Source of the DNA: Amycolatopsis sp. EV170708-02-1
GTDB lineage: Bacteria; Actinomycetota; Actinomycetes; Mycobacteriales; Pseudonocardiaceae
DNA: 64,000 nt
NCBI RefSeq assembly: GCF_022479115.1
Contig: NZ_CP092497.1
Span: 8,990,001 to 9,054,000 of the forward strand
Direction of reading: 5' to 3'
The notes under the pieces are model-generated. The model was not told the origin of the DNA, did not search any database, and saw only the letters and a program-made list of their open reading frames with translations. Positions 8,463 through 17,254 of the stretch are shown in pieces (position 1 is the stretch's first letter; each line of letters begins with the position of its first letter). Position numbers and translations under genes: made by a program.

Positions 8463-9339
8463 TCCGTTCGATGCGCTTCGCGCGCCCTCGCAGCCTGTCG
8501 AGCCTGACCCGCTCTTCGCCGCCGAACTGCGCGACAACCTTCGTCGCGCCGTCCTGAACGGAGCCGAGATGACCGAAACACTCACCACCGAAGCCGAAGT
8601 CCGCTCTTTGACGCCGTACCTCGTGGTGACGGACGCCCGCGCCGCGCTCGACTTCTATGTCGAGGTGTTCGGGGCGCGGCGGCGGTCCGATCCGATCGTG
8701 ATGGAGGACGGCCGCGTCGGGCACGCCGAACTGGCCATCGGGGACAGCGTGCTGATGTTCGCCGAGGAGTTCCCCGAACTGGGCATCGTCGTTGCGCCCG
8801 CCGGTGGCCCGCTGATCCGGGTCGAGGTCGCGGACGCGCACGCTTCGGCCGCACGGGCCGTGGAACGGGGCGCTGAGCTGCGACGTCCCGTCGCGGACGA
8901 AGGCCACGGGCTGAGCGGGGAGATCAAGGACCCGTACGGCCAGCGGTGGCTTGTCGCGCAAGCGGCGCCCCGGCCGGCTTCCGGCGCTGCGCCGATCCGG
9001 CATGGCGAAGCGGGCTACTTCACCTTCCAGGTCCCGGACGACGAACGCGCGAAGGCGTTCTACGGCGCCGTTCTGGGCTGGCAGTTCTCGCCGGGACGGG
9101 TCGAAGGAGGTTGGGGGGTCGAAGGTTCCGGCCTGCAGGGCGGACTCTGGGGTGGCCCGGGACGGCAGGTGGGCTGGAAGGTCATGTACGCCGTCGACGA
9201 TCTCGCCGCCGCCCTCGACCGCGTCCGGGCACAGGGCGGCCAGGCAGGCGAAACCGAACAGCAGCCCTACGGCCTGAGTGCCGAGTGCGTGGACAACCAG
9301 GGCATCGAATTCTGGCTCTGGGAACAGCCGCGCCCTTGA
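8455..9339 (+). CDS. Two-domain VOC (glyoxalase-fold) protein with sigma-linked N-terminal segment
   Basis: A 294-residue protein. Residues 1-40 (PDPFDALRAPSQPVEPDPLF, then AAELRDNLRRAVL) resemble the short segment found on proteins encoded directly after ECF sigma genes. Two VOC domains follow: about 48-175 (LTPYLVVTDARAALDFYVEV, ending DPYGQRWLV) and about 185-294 (YFTFQVPDDERAKAFYGAVL, ending NQGIEFWLWE). The fold binds metals, antibiotics or small electrophiles; the ligand is unknown. It overlaps the sigma gene by 8 bases, so they are co-translated and probably functionally linked. Confidence 0.85.
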   Translation: MPDPFDALRAPSQPVEPDPLFAAELRDNLRRAVLNGAEMTETLTTEAEVRSLTPYLVVTDARAALDFYVEVFGARRRSDPIVMEDGRVGHAELAIGDSVLMFAEEFPELGIVVAPAGGPLIRVEVADAHASAARAVERGAELRRPVADEGHGLSGEIKDPYGQRWLVAQAAPRPASGAAPIRHGEAGYFTFQVPDDERAKAFYGAVLGWQFSPGRVEGGWGVEGSGLQGGLWGGPGRQVGWKVMYAVDDLAAALDRVRAQGGQAGETEQQPYGLSAECVDNQGIEFWLWEQPRP

Positions 9340-9387
9340 CCTCGTGAGTGGCAAGGACGGTTCTAACCGTCCTTGCCACTCACGAGG
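9340..9387. terminator. Perfect 23-bp palindrome, bidirectional terminator
   Basis: Arms 9340-9362 and 9365-9387 are perfectly complementary around a 2-base loop (CCTCGTGAGTGGCAAGGACG... and its complement). It starts right after the VOC gene's stop and ends 12 bases from the stop of the converging gamma-glutamyltransferase gene, so it can serve both. Confidence 0.85.
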
Positions 9388-9398
9388 CTTGGGGAGCG

Positions 9399-11162
9399 TC
9401 AGCGGCCGGCGGCGTAGCCCTGCATGCCGCGCGCGTTGGCCGCGGCGCGGAGCACGCCGCCGGATCGCGACACGGCCGAAAGTCGCCCGAGCGCCCAAGG
9501 TCCCGCGTCGACGACGGCGTGTCCGCGCGCGGCAAGGGCGTCCATTGTGGACTGACCGAGCCGTGACTCGACCACCAGTTCCCGCGGCGTCCACGAACGC
9601 GGATAGAACGAGCTCGGGAACGCGGTGGTGTGCCACGCCGGCGAGTCGATCGACTCCTGCAGGTTCAGCCCGCCGAGCGTGTGCGCCAGCCAGAAACACA
9701 GCTGCCACTGGTCCTGCTGGTCGCCACCCGGGGTCCCGAACGCGAGCACCGGCTCGCCGTCACGCAGGCCCATCGACGGCGAAAGCGTGATCCGCGGCCG
9801 CTTGCGCGGCGCCAGCGAGTTCGGCAGTCCCTGCTCCAGCCAGAACATCTGCCCGCGCGAGTCGAGGCAGAAACCGAGTTCCGGGATCGTCGGGCTCGAC
9901 TGCAACCAGCCACCTGACGGCGTCACCGAGATCATGTTCCCGGCCGCGTCGACGACGTCGATGTGCACGGTGTCGCCGCGGGTCTCGCCCAGCGGCCCGA
10001 CCGTGGGCTCTCCCGTCGCACCGGAACCGGATTCCAGTCCGCGCAGCCTTTCGAGGATCGCGGGCAGCCGTGGCGACGGGCCGCCGGGCCGCAGTTCGGC
10101 GGACGCTTCGTCGGTGATCAAGGCCCGGCGGGCGTCCGCGTACTCGCGGGAGATCAGCAGATCGATCGGCACGTCGGGTGAGTCGCCGTACCACGCCTCA
10201 CGATCCGCGAACGCCAGCTTCGCCGCCTCGACGGCCAGATGCACCGTCCGTTCCGTCGGGATTCCGTCCACATAGGACAGCTCGTCGCGCAGACCGTCCA
10301 GCAACCGCGCCTGCTGCAGCAGCGCCGGACCTTGTGTCCAGGCGCCCATCTTCACCAGGCCCCAGTCGCCGAAGTCGACCTGCAGCGCGTCCTCGTACGT
10401 CGCCTCCCAGCCCGCGATGTCCTCGCCGGTGAGGAGACCGGCGTGATCGCGGCCGGAGTCGTCACGGAAAGCCTTGCGGCTGAACGCCTCGATCGCTTCG
10501 GCGACGAAGCCTTGCGACCACGCGCGGCGTCCGGCGTCGATCTGCTCCTCGCGGCCGCTGACCGACTCGGCCTCGGCGAGCAGCCGCTCCCACGTGTCCG
10601 CGAGCGCCGGATTGCGGTGCAAGCCTTCGACGGGCTTGCCGTTCCGCATCCAGAGCGCCGCCGACGTCGGCCAATGTTCGGTGAACAGGTCCTGGACCGC
10701 GCGGATGGTGTCACCGACCCGGCTGACCAGCGGAATCCCGTTACGCGCATAGGAAATCGCGTAGCCGAGGACATCGCGCAGCGACTTGGTGCCGTGATCC
10801 CGCAGGAGCAGCAGCCAGCCGTCCCACGCGCCCGGAACGGTCGCGGGGAGCAAACCGCTGCCGGGGATCAGATCGAGCCCCAGATCCGCGAAGTGTTCGG
10901 GCGTCGCCGCCGCGGGCGAGACTCCCTGACCCGCGAGGACTCTCGGAGTCCGATCCGCCGCGGTGACGAAGATGCCGGGGACCTGCCCCGCCGGACCGCA
11001 CAGATGCGGCTCGGCGATCTGCAGGACGAACCCGGCCGCCACCGCCGCGTCGAAGGCGTTGCCGCCGCTTTCGAGCACCGCCATCCCGGTGGCCGAGGCC
11101 AGCCAGTGCGTCGATGCCACCATGCCGTGGGTGCCGGCCAGTTCCGGCCTGGTCGTGAACAC
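9399..11162 (-). CDS. Gamma-glutamyltransferase family protein
   Basis: A 587-residue member of the Ntn-hydrolase gamma-glutamyltransferase family, which moves or hydrolyses the gamma-glutamyl group of glutathione-like compounds. It starts with HGMVASTHWLASATGMAVLE and GGNAFDAAVAAGFVLQ, typical of the large subunit. The autocleavage Thr is probably that of GDTVHIDVVDAAGNMISVT. GGWLQSS and FGTPGGDQQDQWQ are the usual substrate-site motifs. No signal peptide is visible, so it would be cytoplasmic unless the start is wrong. It is transcribed alone. Substrate cannot be assigned. Confidence 0.9.
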   Translation of the reverse strand: MFTTRPELAGTHGMVASTHWLASATGMAVLESGGNAFDAAVAAGFVLQIAEPHLCGPAGQVPGIFVTAADRTPRVLAGQGVSPAAATPEHFADLGLDLIPGSGLLPATVPGAWDGWLLLLRDHGTKSLRDVLGYAISYARNGIPLVSRVGDTIRAVQDLFTEHWPTSAALWMRNGKPVEGLHRNPALADTWERLLAEAESVSGREEQIDAGRRAWSQGFVAEAIEAFSRKAFRDDSGRDHAGLLTGEDIAGWEATYEDALQVDFGDWGLVKMGAWTQGPALLQQARLLDGLRDELSYVDGIPTERTVHLAVEAAKLAFADREAWYGDSPDVPIDLLISREYADARRALITDEASAELRPGGPSPRLPAILERLRGLESGSGATGEPTVGPLGETRGDTVHIDVVDAAGNMISVTPSGGWLQSSPTIPELGFCLDSRGQMFWLEQGLPNSLAPRKRPRITLSPSMGLRDGEPVLAFGTPGGDQQDQWQLCFWLAHTLGGLNLQESIDSPAWHTTAFPSSFYPRSWTPRELVVESRLGQSTMDALAARGHAVVDAGPWALGRLSAVSRSGGVLRAAANARGMQGYAAGR

Positions 11163-11194
11163 GACGGTGATACTACGCTTTGCTAACTACTTTT

Positions 11195-11602
11195 TCAGTC
11201 CCAGTAGTTGAAGAGGACTTCGCCGAGATTGTCGGGCCGCCAATACCTGACCTCGCGATCGTTCACCCAGGGCGGCACGGTGAGGTCGATCGGCGCTTCA
11301 AGCTCCGCCCGCGTGAACAACCGGTGCCCGGGAAGTAGCTCTCGCAGAACCGCCAGCAAACCCGGCTCGTCGACGAAGGTCATCGATCCCCAGCCGACAG
11401 GTGCTTCGGCGATTCCGAAGATCTCGCACCTTCGGCCGTCCCACTCTTGCGACCACAGCACCGCGGCGGTCCGGTGCGGATAGGCGATCTCGGCCTGCAC
11501 GAAGTTCCCCGACTCCGGGTACGACCGGAACCGGCTGATCCGGCCACGCGTTCGCCGGGCCGCCTCGTAACAGACCTTCCGGAACTCCTTCTCCTCCAAC
11601 AC
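11195..11602 (-). CDS. Hypothetical protein, 135 residues
   Basis: A small soluble, Trp- and Arg-rich protein (MLEEKEFRKVCYEAARRTRG at the start, VPPWVNDREVRYWRPDNLGE near the end). No catalytic motif is recognised; the look is that of a small mixed alpha/beta protein. It lies between the gamma-glutamyltransferase and FAD monooxygenase genes on the same strand, 9 bases downstream of the latter, so it is probably co-transcribed with it. Confidence 0.7.
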   Translation of the reverse strand: MLEEKEFRKVCYEAARRTRGRISRFRSYPESGNFVQAEIAYPHRTAAVLWSQEWDGRRCEIFGIAEAPVGWGSMTFVDEPGLLAVLRELLPGHRLFTRAELEAPIDLTVPPWVNDREVRYWRPDNLGEVLFNYWD

Positions 11603-11611
11603 CCACCGAAA

Positions 11612-12805
11612 CTATCCCCGCGTGGGCACCGGAGCGTCATAGTTTTCCAGCGTCGCCGCGTTCGCCGCCCGTGAGGTGATCCACGTGAACACCTTGGTCA
11701 TCGGCCGCGAGCCCAGCACGCGGTACAGGAAGTTCCGATAGCCGACCATGAACCGCGTCTTCGGCGCGAGGAACGTGCCGATGCCGGCCGCCTGCTTCTG
11801 CGAGATCTTCACCGGACCACGCAGTTTCTCTTCATAGCGCGCGAAAGCGACCTCGTGGTCTCCGTGCGCGGCGGCGAGCTCCCCCGCCAGGATGTACGCG
11901 CCCATCATCGCGAGCCCGGTGCCCGAACCGCCGGGGCCGGCGCACCAGGCCGCGTCACCGAGCAGCACGACCCGGCCCCGCGACCACTTGTCGAGGTGGA
12001 TCTGGCTGAGCGAATCGAAGTACAGCGTGTCGGCGGCGCCAAGGCCCTCCAGCAGCGCCGGGATCTCCCAGCCGAAGTCGGCGTAGCGCTCGGCGAGGAC
12101 CTTCTTCTGCGCCTCGACGTCGCGCCGCCGCACCTCCAGCGACTCCGACGCGAAGACGAAACTGACATTGAGAGCGGAGCGATCGCGGCCGCTGGCGACC
12201 ATGACCGTCCGGCCGGGAACGCTGCAGATCTGGCCGAGATGGTCGAGGTCGAGGTGGTTGGGCGCGCTGAACCCCGCGGTGTGGAAGCCGAGGTCGGTGC
12301 GGAACAGCTCTTCCTCGCCGAACGTCAGCCGCCGCACACCCGAATGCAGCCCGTCCGCGCCGACGACCAGGTCGAATCTGCGCGGGGCGCCGTGGGCGAA
12401 GGTGACGTCGACGCCGTCCGAAAGCTCGTCCAGCCCGGTGATCCAGTCGCCGAAGACGTACTCGGTGCTGTCTTTCGTGTGGTCGTAGAGGATGCGCGTC
12501 AGGTCTCCGCGCTCGATCTCGACTTCGCCGCTGAAGAAGACCGACGGCATCTGGGCGACCTTCTTGCCTCGCGGATCGACGATGACCTGCGCGCCCATCG
12601 CGGTTTCCTTCGCGCGGATGTCTTCGAGGATTCCCATGCGCTTCAGCAGCGTCATCTGCTCGCCGCGGAAGTCGACCGCGCTGCCGCCTTCGCGCAGGGC
12701 CGGGGCGCGTTCGACGACGGTCGGCGCGAAACCGCGCTTCCGCAGCCAGAAGGCGAGGGCCGGACCCGCGATACCGGCGCCGGAGATCAGAACGGTGGTC
12801 GTCAT
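11612..12805 (-). CDS. FAD-dependent monooxygenase (aromatic hydroxylase type)
   Basis: A 397-residue flavoprotein. The FAD dinucleotide fold is at the N-terminus (VLISGAGIAGPALAFWLRKR), the second FAD site is VLLGDAAWCAGPGGSGTGLA at about residue 285, and the DG motif is VVGADGLHSGVRR. The family hydroxylates aromatic or polyketide substrates with NAD(P)H and oxygen. ATG at 12805 is preferred to an earlier in-frame ATG because it has GGGAG upstream and starts the fold. A divergent TetR gene with operator-like palindromes between them suggests substrate-inducible expression, perhaps for detoxification. Confidence 0.9.
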   Translation of the reverse strand: MTTTVLISGAGIAGPALAFWLRKRGFAPTVVERAPALREGGSAVDFRGEQMTLLKRMGILEDIRAKETAMGAQVIVDPRGKKVAQMPSVFFSGEVEIERGDLTRILYDHTKDSTEYVFGDWITGLDELSDGVDVTFAHGAPRRFDLVVGADGLHSGVRRLTFGEEELFRTDLGFHTAGFSAPNHLDLDHLGQICSVPGRTVMVASGRDRSALNVSFVFASESLEVRRRDVEAQKKVLAERYADFGWEIPALLEGLGAADTLYFDSLSQIHLDKWSRGRVVLLGDAAWCAGPGGSGTGLAMMGAYILAGELAAAHGDHEVAFARYEEKLRGPVKISQKQAAGIGTFLAPKTRFMVGYRNFLYRVLGSRPMTKVFTWITSRAANAATLENYDAPVPTRG

Positions 12806-12858
12806 GGCTGCTCCCAGGGGTTCGTGGTGATGGGAACGACCGTACGGCAGATTTGAAC

Positions 12859-12886
12859 GCTTGGTCAAGCCGCTTGGTTAAACCAA
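12859..12886. promoter_or_regulatory. Twin palindromic operator between monooxygenase and TetR genes
   Basis: GCTTGGTCAAGC (12859-12870) and TTGGTTAAACCAA (12874-12886) are adjacent palindromes sharing a TTGGT half. They lie in the 113-base gap between the divergent monooxygenase and TetR starts, the expected position for TetR autoregulation and repression of the enzyme. Confidence 0.65.
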
Positions 12887-12918
12887 ATGGATAAACCGCG
12901 TGGTCTAGGATCTCGGGC

Positions 12919-13497
12919 ATGGGCAATCGCGAGGACCTGATGGCGGGCGCCATCCAGTGTTTGAAGGAAAAAGGCTGGTCACGCACCACGGTGCGGGATA
13001 TCGCGACGGCGGCGGGGGTCAGCCACGCGGCCATCGGCTACCACTTCGGCTCACGTGAAGCCCTGTTGCTGACGGCGTTCTCGCAGGCGATGGACGACTG
13101 GGGCAGGGAGATCCAGGTCGAGATGCGGGGCGCTGTCGACCCCGACGCCTCACCGTCCGAGCAGTACGCGGCGTCCTGGCGCGCGATGATCGACTCGTAC
13201 GGGCGGAACCGGCAGCTGTGGATCGCCTCGATCGAGGCGTTCGTGCAGTCCGAGCATCACCCTGAGCTGCGGAAACAGCTCGCCGCCGCGCAGCGCGAGG
13301 GCCGCCGGGGGATGGCGGCGGGCATCCTCGGGATCGACGAGGACACCCTCACCGAGGCGGACGAACGCCGGATCGGCGCGGTCGCCACGGCTCTGAACTC
13401 GGGCGTGATGCTGCAGCACATGCTCGACCCGGAGAACGGTCCGACGGCCGAGGAGGTCGTGGACGGGCTGCTGAAGCTCGTCTCCCTGGTGTCATGA
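12919..13497 (+). CDS. TetR family transcriptional regulator
   Basis: A 192-residue regulator with an N-terminal TetR HTH at about residues 5-50 (GWSRTTVRDIATAAGVSHAA, IGYHFGSREALLL). The rest is a helical ligand domain (WRAMIDSYGRNRQLW, GVMLQHMLDPENGPTAEEVV). It is divergent from the FAD monooxygenase and very probably controls it and itself. The TGA stop forms the first bases of the following GAAGG-type palindrome. Confidence 0.93.
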   Translation: MGNREDLMAGAIQCLKEKGWSRTTVRDIATAAGVSHAAIGYHFGSREALLLTAFSQAMDDWGREIQVEMRGAVDPDASPSEQYAASWRAMIDSYGRNRQLWIASIEAFVQSEHHPELRKQLAAAQREGRRGMAAGILGIDEDTLTEADERRIGAVATALNSGVMLQHMLDPENGPTAEEVVDGLLKLVSLVS

Positions 13498-13541
13498 AGG
13501 GACCTTTCCTTGCAAATTTCGCAAGGAAAGGTCCCCTTCAT
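13494..13541. terminator. GAAGG-type palindrome at TetR and ugd gene ends
   Basis: ATGAAGGGACCTTTCCTTGC pairs with the downstream GCAAGGAAAGGTCCCCTTCA, with one bulged base and a loop of about 7 bases. The TetR stop codon is part of the left arm, and the converging UDP-glucose dehydrogenase gene ends 24 bases further on, so it can end transcription both ways. Confidence 0.75.
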
Positions 13542-13564
13542 CGCACCCGCGGGAGGCAGGTGGG

Positions 13565-14875
13565 TCAGGAGACGGCGACCTTCCGCCGCAGCGCCGCCCG
13601 CGGCCGCCCGACGCCCTGCCACGACAGGCCGGCGTCCAGGATCCGGTGCGGGTCGAGAAGGTTGCGCGTGTCGACGACCGCGTCGCCGTCCATCTGCTCG
13701 GCCATGTAGGTCCAGTCGAGCCGTTTGAACTCGTCCCATTCCGTCAGCACGACGACGGCGTCGGCGGCCTTCGCGACCTGGTACGGGTCGTCGACCACGG
13801 TCATGCCGTCGATATGCCCGCCGACAGCGGGGTCGTAGGCGGTCAGTTCCGCGCCGAGCGCGCCCAGCACGGACGCGACCGCGAGGGCGGGCGAGTCGCG
13901 CAGGTCGTTCGTCCCGGCTTTGAACGCCAGCCCGAGGACCCCGATCCGCGAACCGGCCAGAGTGCCGCCGACCGCGCCGGCGATCTTCGCGACGATCCGG
14001 TCCCGCTGCGCGATGTTCTCCTCGATCGCCGAGGTGAGCAGCGTGAAGTCGTACTGCACGGACTCGGCGACCTTCACCAGCGCGCTGGTGTCCTTCGGCA
14101 GGCACGAGCCGCCCCAGCCGGGGCCGGGTTTGAGGAACGAGCGGCCGATGCGCCGGTCGTAGCCCATACCTTCGGTGACCAGGTCGATGTCGGCGCCGAG
14201 GCGTTCGCACAGTTCGGCGATCGAGTTCACATAGGACAGTTTCATCGCGAGGAAGCAGTTCGCCGCGTACTTCACCAGTTCCGCGCTGGCCGCGTCGGCG
14301 ACGACGACCGGGGCGGCGAGGTCGGCGTAGAGCTCGCCGACCCAGCGGGCGGCCGCGACGTCGTCCGAACCGACGACGATCCGGTCGGGGCCGAGGAAGT
14401 CCTCGACCGCGGTGCCCTCACGCAGGAATTCCGGATTCGACACCACCGGCACGTCGGTGCGGCCGAGCATCGCCTGGATGCGCTTCGACGTCCCCACCGG
14501 AACGGTCGATTTGGTGACGAGCGCGCAGCCCGGCGGGATGACGTCGCCGATCTCGGCGGTCACGGCCTCGACGGCCCGCAGGTCCGCCGAGCCGCCCGCA
14601 CCCATCGGCGTTGGCACACAAAGGAAAACGGCCTCCGCGTCGCGAACGGCGTCGCGCGCGCCGACCACGAACTCGAGTCTTCCGCTGGTCAGCCCCCTCG
14701 ACACCAGCTCGGACAATCCCGGCTCCAGGATGTCCACCCGTCCGGCGGAAAGCCTTGCGACCTTCGCCTGGTCGACATCGACGCAAGTGACTCGATGCCC
14801 CAGGCCGGCCAGGCAGGCCCCCGTGGTCAATCCGACGTAACCGGTCCCCACCACCACGATCCGAGCAGCGCTCAT
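13565..14875 (-). CDS. ugd: UDP-glucose/GDP-mannose 6-dehydrogenase family protein
   Basis: A 436-residue NAD-dependent enzyme that oxidises the C6 hydroxyl of a UDP-hexose to the acid in two steps, feeding cell-surface or glycoside sugars. Rossmann motif VVGTGYVGLTTGACLA at the N-terminus, KSTVPVGTSKR and NPEFLREGTAVEDF in the middle, the catalytic Cys in GWGGSCLPKD, and VLGLAFKAGTNDLRDSPAL near residue 320. The length fits UDP-glucose 6-dehydrogenase; UDP-GlcNAc or UDP-ManNAc dehydrogenase is less likely. It stands alone, divergent from an SDR gene. Confidence 0.93.
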   Translation of the reverse strand: MSAARIVVVGTGYVGLTTGACLAGLGHRVTCVDVDQAKVARLSAGRVDILEPGLSELVSRGLTSGRLEFVVGARDAVRDAEAVFLCVPTPMGAGGSADLRAVEAVTAEIGDVIPPGCALVTKSTVPVGTSKRIQAMLGRTDVPVVSNPEFLREGTAVEDFLGPDRIVVGSDDVAAARWVGELYADLAAPVVVADAASAELVKYAANCFLAMKLSYVNSIAELCERLGADIDLVTEGMGYDRRIGRSFLKPGPGWGGSCLPKDTSALVKVAESVQYDFTLLTSAIEENIAQRDRIVAKIAGAVGGTLAGSRIGVLGLAFKAGTNDLRDSPALAVASVLGALGAELTAYDPAVGGHIDGMTVVDDPYQVAKAADAVVVLTEWDEFKRLDWTYMAEQMDGDAVVDTRNLLDPHRILDAGLSWQGVGRPRAALRRKVAVS

Positions 14876-15033
14876 GCTGCTGAAGGTGACAGCCGGAGTT
14901 GACCTCCGAGCGAACGGAATGCTTCAGGCCCGAATACTCCTCACGACATGCTTCGCACCGGAGTGAGCCATCCCACCTGGGCCCGATGCGAACGAGCGTT
15001 AACCTATGAACGGTTGCCGACGAAAGGGAGAAC

Positions 15034-15792
15034 ATGCAGATCACCGACACCGCGGCGCTCGTCACGGGTGGCGCGTCCGGGCTCGGCGGCGCGACCGCGA
15101 AGGCGCTCGCCGCGAAGGGTGCGCGGGTCTTCGCGCTGGACCTCGCCGGTGCCATCGCGAACGCCGAGCAGGTCGAGAACGTCACCTACGTCGAGGCCGA
15201 TGTCACCGACCCGGAGCAGGTACGCGCCGCCGTCGCGACCGCGGCCGAGTCCGGGGTGCCGCTGCGGACCGTGGTGAACTGCGCCGGGATCGGGCCGTCC
15301 GCTCGGATCCTTTCGAAGAAGGGCCCGCACGACCTCGCCCTGTACGCGAAGGTCGTCCAGATCAACCTGATCGGCTCCTTCAACGTGCTGACGCTGGCCT
15401 CCGAGGCCATCGCCAAGACCGAGCCGCTGGCCGACAACGCGCGCGGCGTCATCATCAACACCGCGTCGGTCGCCGCCTTCGACGGCCAGATCGGGCAGGT
15501 CGCGTACTCGTCGTCCAAGGGCGGCATCGTCGGGATGACCCTGCCCGCCGCGCGCGACCTCGCGTCGCACGGGATCCGCGTGCTGACCATCGCGCCGGGC
15601 ATCGTCGACACCCCGATGCTGGCGACGGTGAGCGAGGAGTTCCGTGCTTCGCTGGCCGAGGGTGTGCCGTTCCCGAAGCGGCTCGCGCGGCCGGACGAAT
15701 ACGCGCAGCTCGCGCTGTCGCTGATCGACCACGACTACCTGAACGGCGAGGTCATCCGGATGGACGGCTCGCTGCGCATGGCCCCTCGTTGA
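15034..15792 (+). CDS. Short-chain dehydrogenase (3-hydroxyacyl-CoA dehydrogenase type II-like)
   Basis: A 252-residue SDR. Cofactor motif TGGASGLGGATAKALAAKGA, NCAG at about residue 88, and the active-site Ser with Y-x-x-x-K in VAAFDGQIGQVAYSSSKGG. An acidic residue (LDLAG) after beta-2 points to NAD. The insertion ILSKKGPHDLALYAKVVQIN and the C-terminus (PFPKRLARPDEYAQLALSLI) are those of the type II 3-hydroxyacyl-CoA/17-beta-hydroxysteroid dehydrogenase group, which acts in fatty-acid or branched-chain breakdown. ATG follows AAGGGAGA. Confidence 0.9.
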   Translation: MQITDTAALVTGGASGLGGATAKALAAKGARVFALDLAGAIANAEQVENVTYVEADVTDPEQVRAAVATAAESGVPLRTVVNCAGIGPSARILSKKGPHDLALYAKVVQINLIGSFNVLTLASEAIAKTEPLADNARGVIINTASVAAFDGQIGQVAYSSSKGGIVGMTLPAARDLASHGIRVLTIAPGIVDTPMLATVSEEFRASLAEGVPFPKRLARPDEYAQLALSLIDHDYLNGEVIRMDGSLRMAPR

Positions 15793-15795
15793 TCC

Positions 15796-15838
15796 GAAGG
15801 GGACTTTCCTCGCGTGAGACGCGGGGAAAGTCCCCTTC
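15796..15838. terminator. GAAGG-type palindrome between SDR and methyltransferase
   Basis: Arms 15796-15814 and 15820-15838 (GAAGGGGACTTTCCTCGCG and its complement) pair over 19 bases with one wobble and a 5-base loop, between two converging genes. It is the cleanest copy of the dispersed palindrome family. Confidence 0.8.
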
Positions 15839-15846
15839 AGCTCCCC

Positions 15847-16520
15847 TCAGCCGCGCTTCAGCCGGACGTCCAGGCTGATGCCCGAAGTCGAGATCTCACC
15901 CGTCCGGAACGCCGTTTCGGCGACCAGCCCGCCGAAGTCGACCGGCGTGTAAGCCCGCCGCCGCAGCCCGGTGAGCGCCTGCCGCACCCCGAGAGCGGCC
16001 AGCTTGCCGAGCTTCATGCTCTCGACCTCGCGCACGATGTCCCCTCGGTCGAGTCCCGGTTCATGTCCTGCACCACGGCCGTGCCGCCCGGGCGCAGCAC
16101 GCGGTACATCTCGTCGAGTGCCTTCACCGGCCACACGAAGTTCTTGAACGCCGCCTGGCAGACGACGAAGTCGAACGACTCGTCGTCGAACGGCATGGCC
16201 GCGACATCGCCCTCACGGAACGAGACCTCGACGCCTTGCGCCCGCGCGTACTCGCTCGCGATCTCCACGAACGTCGGCGCGACGTCGAGGCCGGTGACGG
16301 AGAATCCGAGCCGCGCGAGTTCGACGGCGAAGTAGCCGGGGCCGATGGCGACCTCGAGGATCTTCGCGCCTTCCGGCAGGTCCGCGGTGAGTTCGCGCGC
16401 CTGCTGCCGCCAGTGTTCGATCTGCGGTCCGGTGCCGCGCTGCCGGGCGTAGTTCCGCGCCAGCGCGCCGCCCATCTCCGGCAAGATCTTGAACCGTTTC
16501 CTGTCCTTGATGTTCGACAT
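15847..16520 (-). pseudogene. SAM-dependent methyltransferase, frameshifted
   Basis: A class I methyltransferase split over two frames. The first frame (16520 down to about 16045) has AKILEVAIGPGYFAVELARL (SAM motif I), GVEVSFREGDVAAMPFDDES and VLRPGGTAVVQDMNRDS, then runs into nonsense and stops at 16014. The next frame resumes with GDIVREVESMKLGKL and RRRAYTPVDFGGLVAETAF, the expected C-terminus. Adding one G to the GGGG run (16041-16044) restores a 224-residue protein. Start ATG at 16520 follows GGAGAG. It lies downstream of a PadR gene that may control it. A sequencing error is as likely as a true mutation. Confidence 0.8.
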
Positions 16521-16600
16521 GTCTCTCCAGGTTGTTCGCCCGGAGCCCGGTTATCCTCGAAGTGCCGTCTCGTGGCCGGGTTCCGGTTGCGGGATCGTCG

Positions 16601-16632
16601 CCCCGGCGGGGTGCTGCAACACCTCGCCGGGG
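16601..16632. terminator. Strong hairpin downstream of the PadR gene
   Basis: CCCCGGCGGGGTG (16601-16613) pairs with CACCTCGCCGGGG (16620-16632), one wobble, 6-base loop. It lies 5 bases after the PadR stop (reading leftwards) and before the methyltransferase, so it may limit readthrough or separate the two transcripts. Confidence 0.6.
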
Positions 16633-16637
16633 CTCTT

Positions 16638-17246
16638 TCAACTGCGGGTACTCCCCCTTTCCGCCACCAGGGCCCGCCACTGCGCGAGCCCCGGCATCGA
16701 GCCGGAAGTCAGTTCCCCGAGGATCGAGCGGACCCATTCGGCCTCGGCGACCCGGATCGCCAGGTGGTACTCGGTTTCGAGCAGTACCAAGCGCGGAATC
16801 TCCTCGATCAGCCGGGCCAGCTCGGCTCGCGTCGAGGCGATGTCCTCGTCCAGCGCCGCCAGGCGGGTGCGGAACAGGGCGATCACCTCGTCCGGGCCGA
16901 GCCACCCCATCACCGACAGCCCGGCGACGAACTTCGGCTCCTCCGGCGCGAGCCCGGCGAGGAGCTCACGCAGCCAGTCGAGCATTTCGTCACGGCCGGC
17001 GTCGGTGATCCGGTACACCGTGCGCTCGGGGCGGGCGCCGTCGCGTCCGCTCTCGGCGGCCTCGATGAGGCCGTGTTTTCGCAGGTTGCCGACGACCGTG
17101 TAGAAGGAACCCCATTTGATCCCCATGTCGCGGTCCTTGCCGCGGCTCTTCAGCACCGACGCCATTTCGTACGGATGCATCGGGCGCTCGTTCAGCGTGG
17201 ACAGGATCGCCAGCGCCAGCAGATTCCCGACCTTGCGCCGCTTCAC
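16638..17246 (-). CDS. PadR family transcriptional regulator
   Basis: A 202-residue PadR-type repressor. The winged helix is at about residues 5-80 (LLALAILSTLNERPMHPYEM, KWGSFYTVVGNLRKHGLIEA, RTVYRITDAGR). The C-terminal half is the helical dimerisation region (LAALDEDIASTRAELARLIE, LLETEYHLAIRVAEAEW). GTG at 17246 has an ideal AGGAGG upstream; an earlier in-frame ATG would read through the operator. A 26-base palindrome overlaps its ribosome site, so autorepression is likely, together with the downstream methyltransferase. Confidence 0.92.
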   Translation of the reverse strand: MKRRKVGNLLALAILSTLNERPMHPYEMASVLKSRGKDRDMGIKWGSFYTVVGNLRKHGLIEAAESGRDGARPERTVYRITDAGRDEMLDWLRELLAGLAPEEPKFVAGLSVMGWLGPDEVIALFRTRLAALDEDIASTRAELARLIEEIPRLVLLETEYHLAIRVAEAEWVRSILGELTSGSMPGLAQWRALVAERGSTRS

Positions 17247-17254
17247 CGCGCCTC

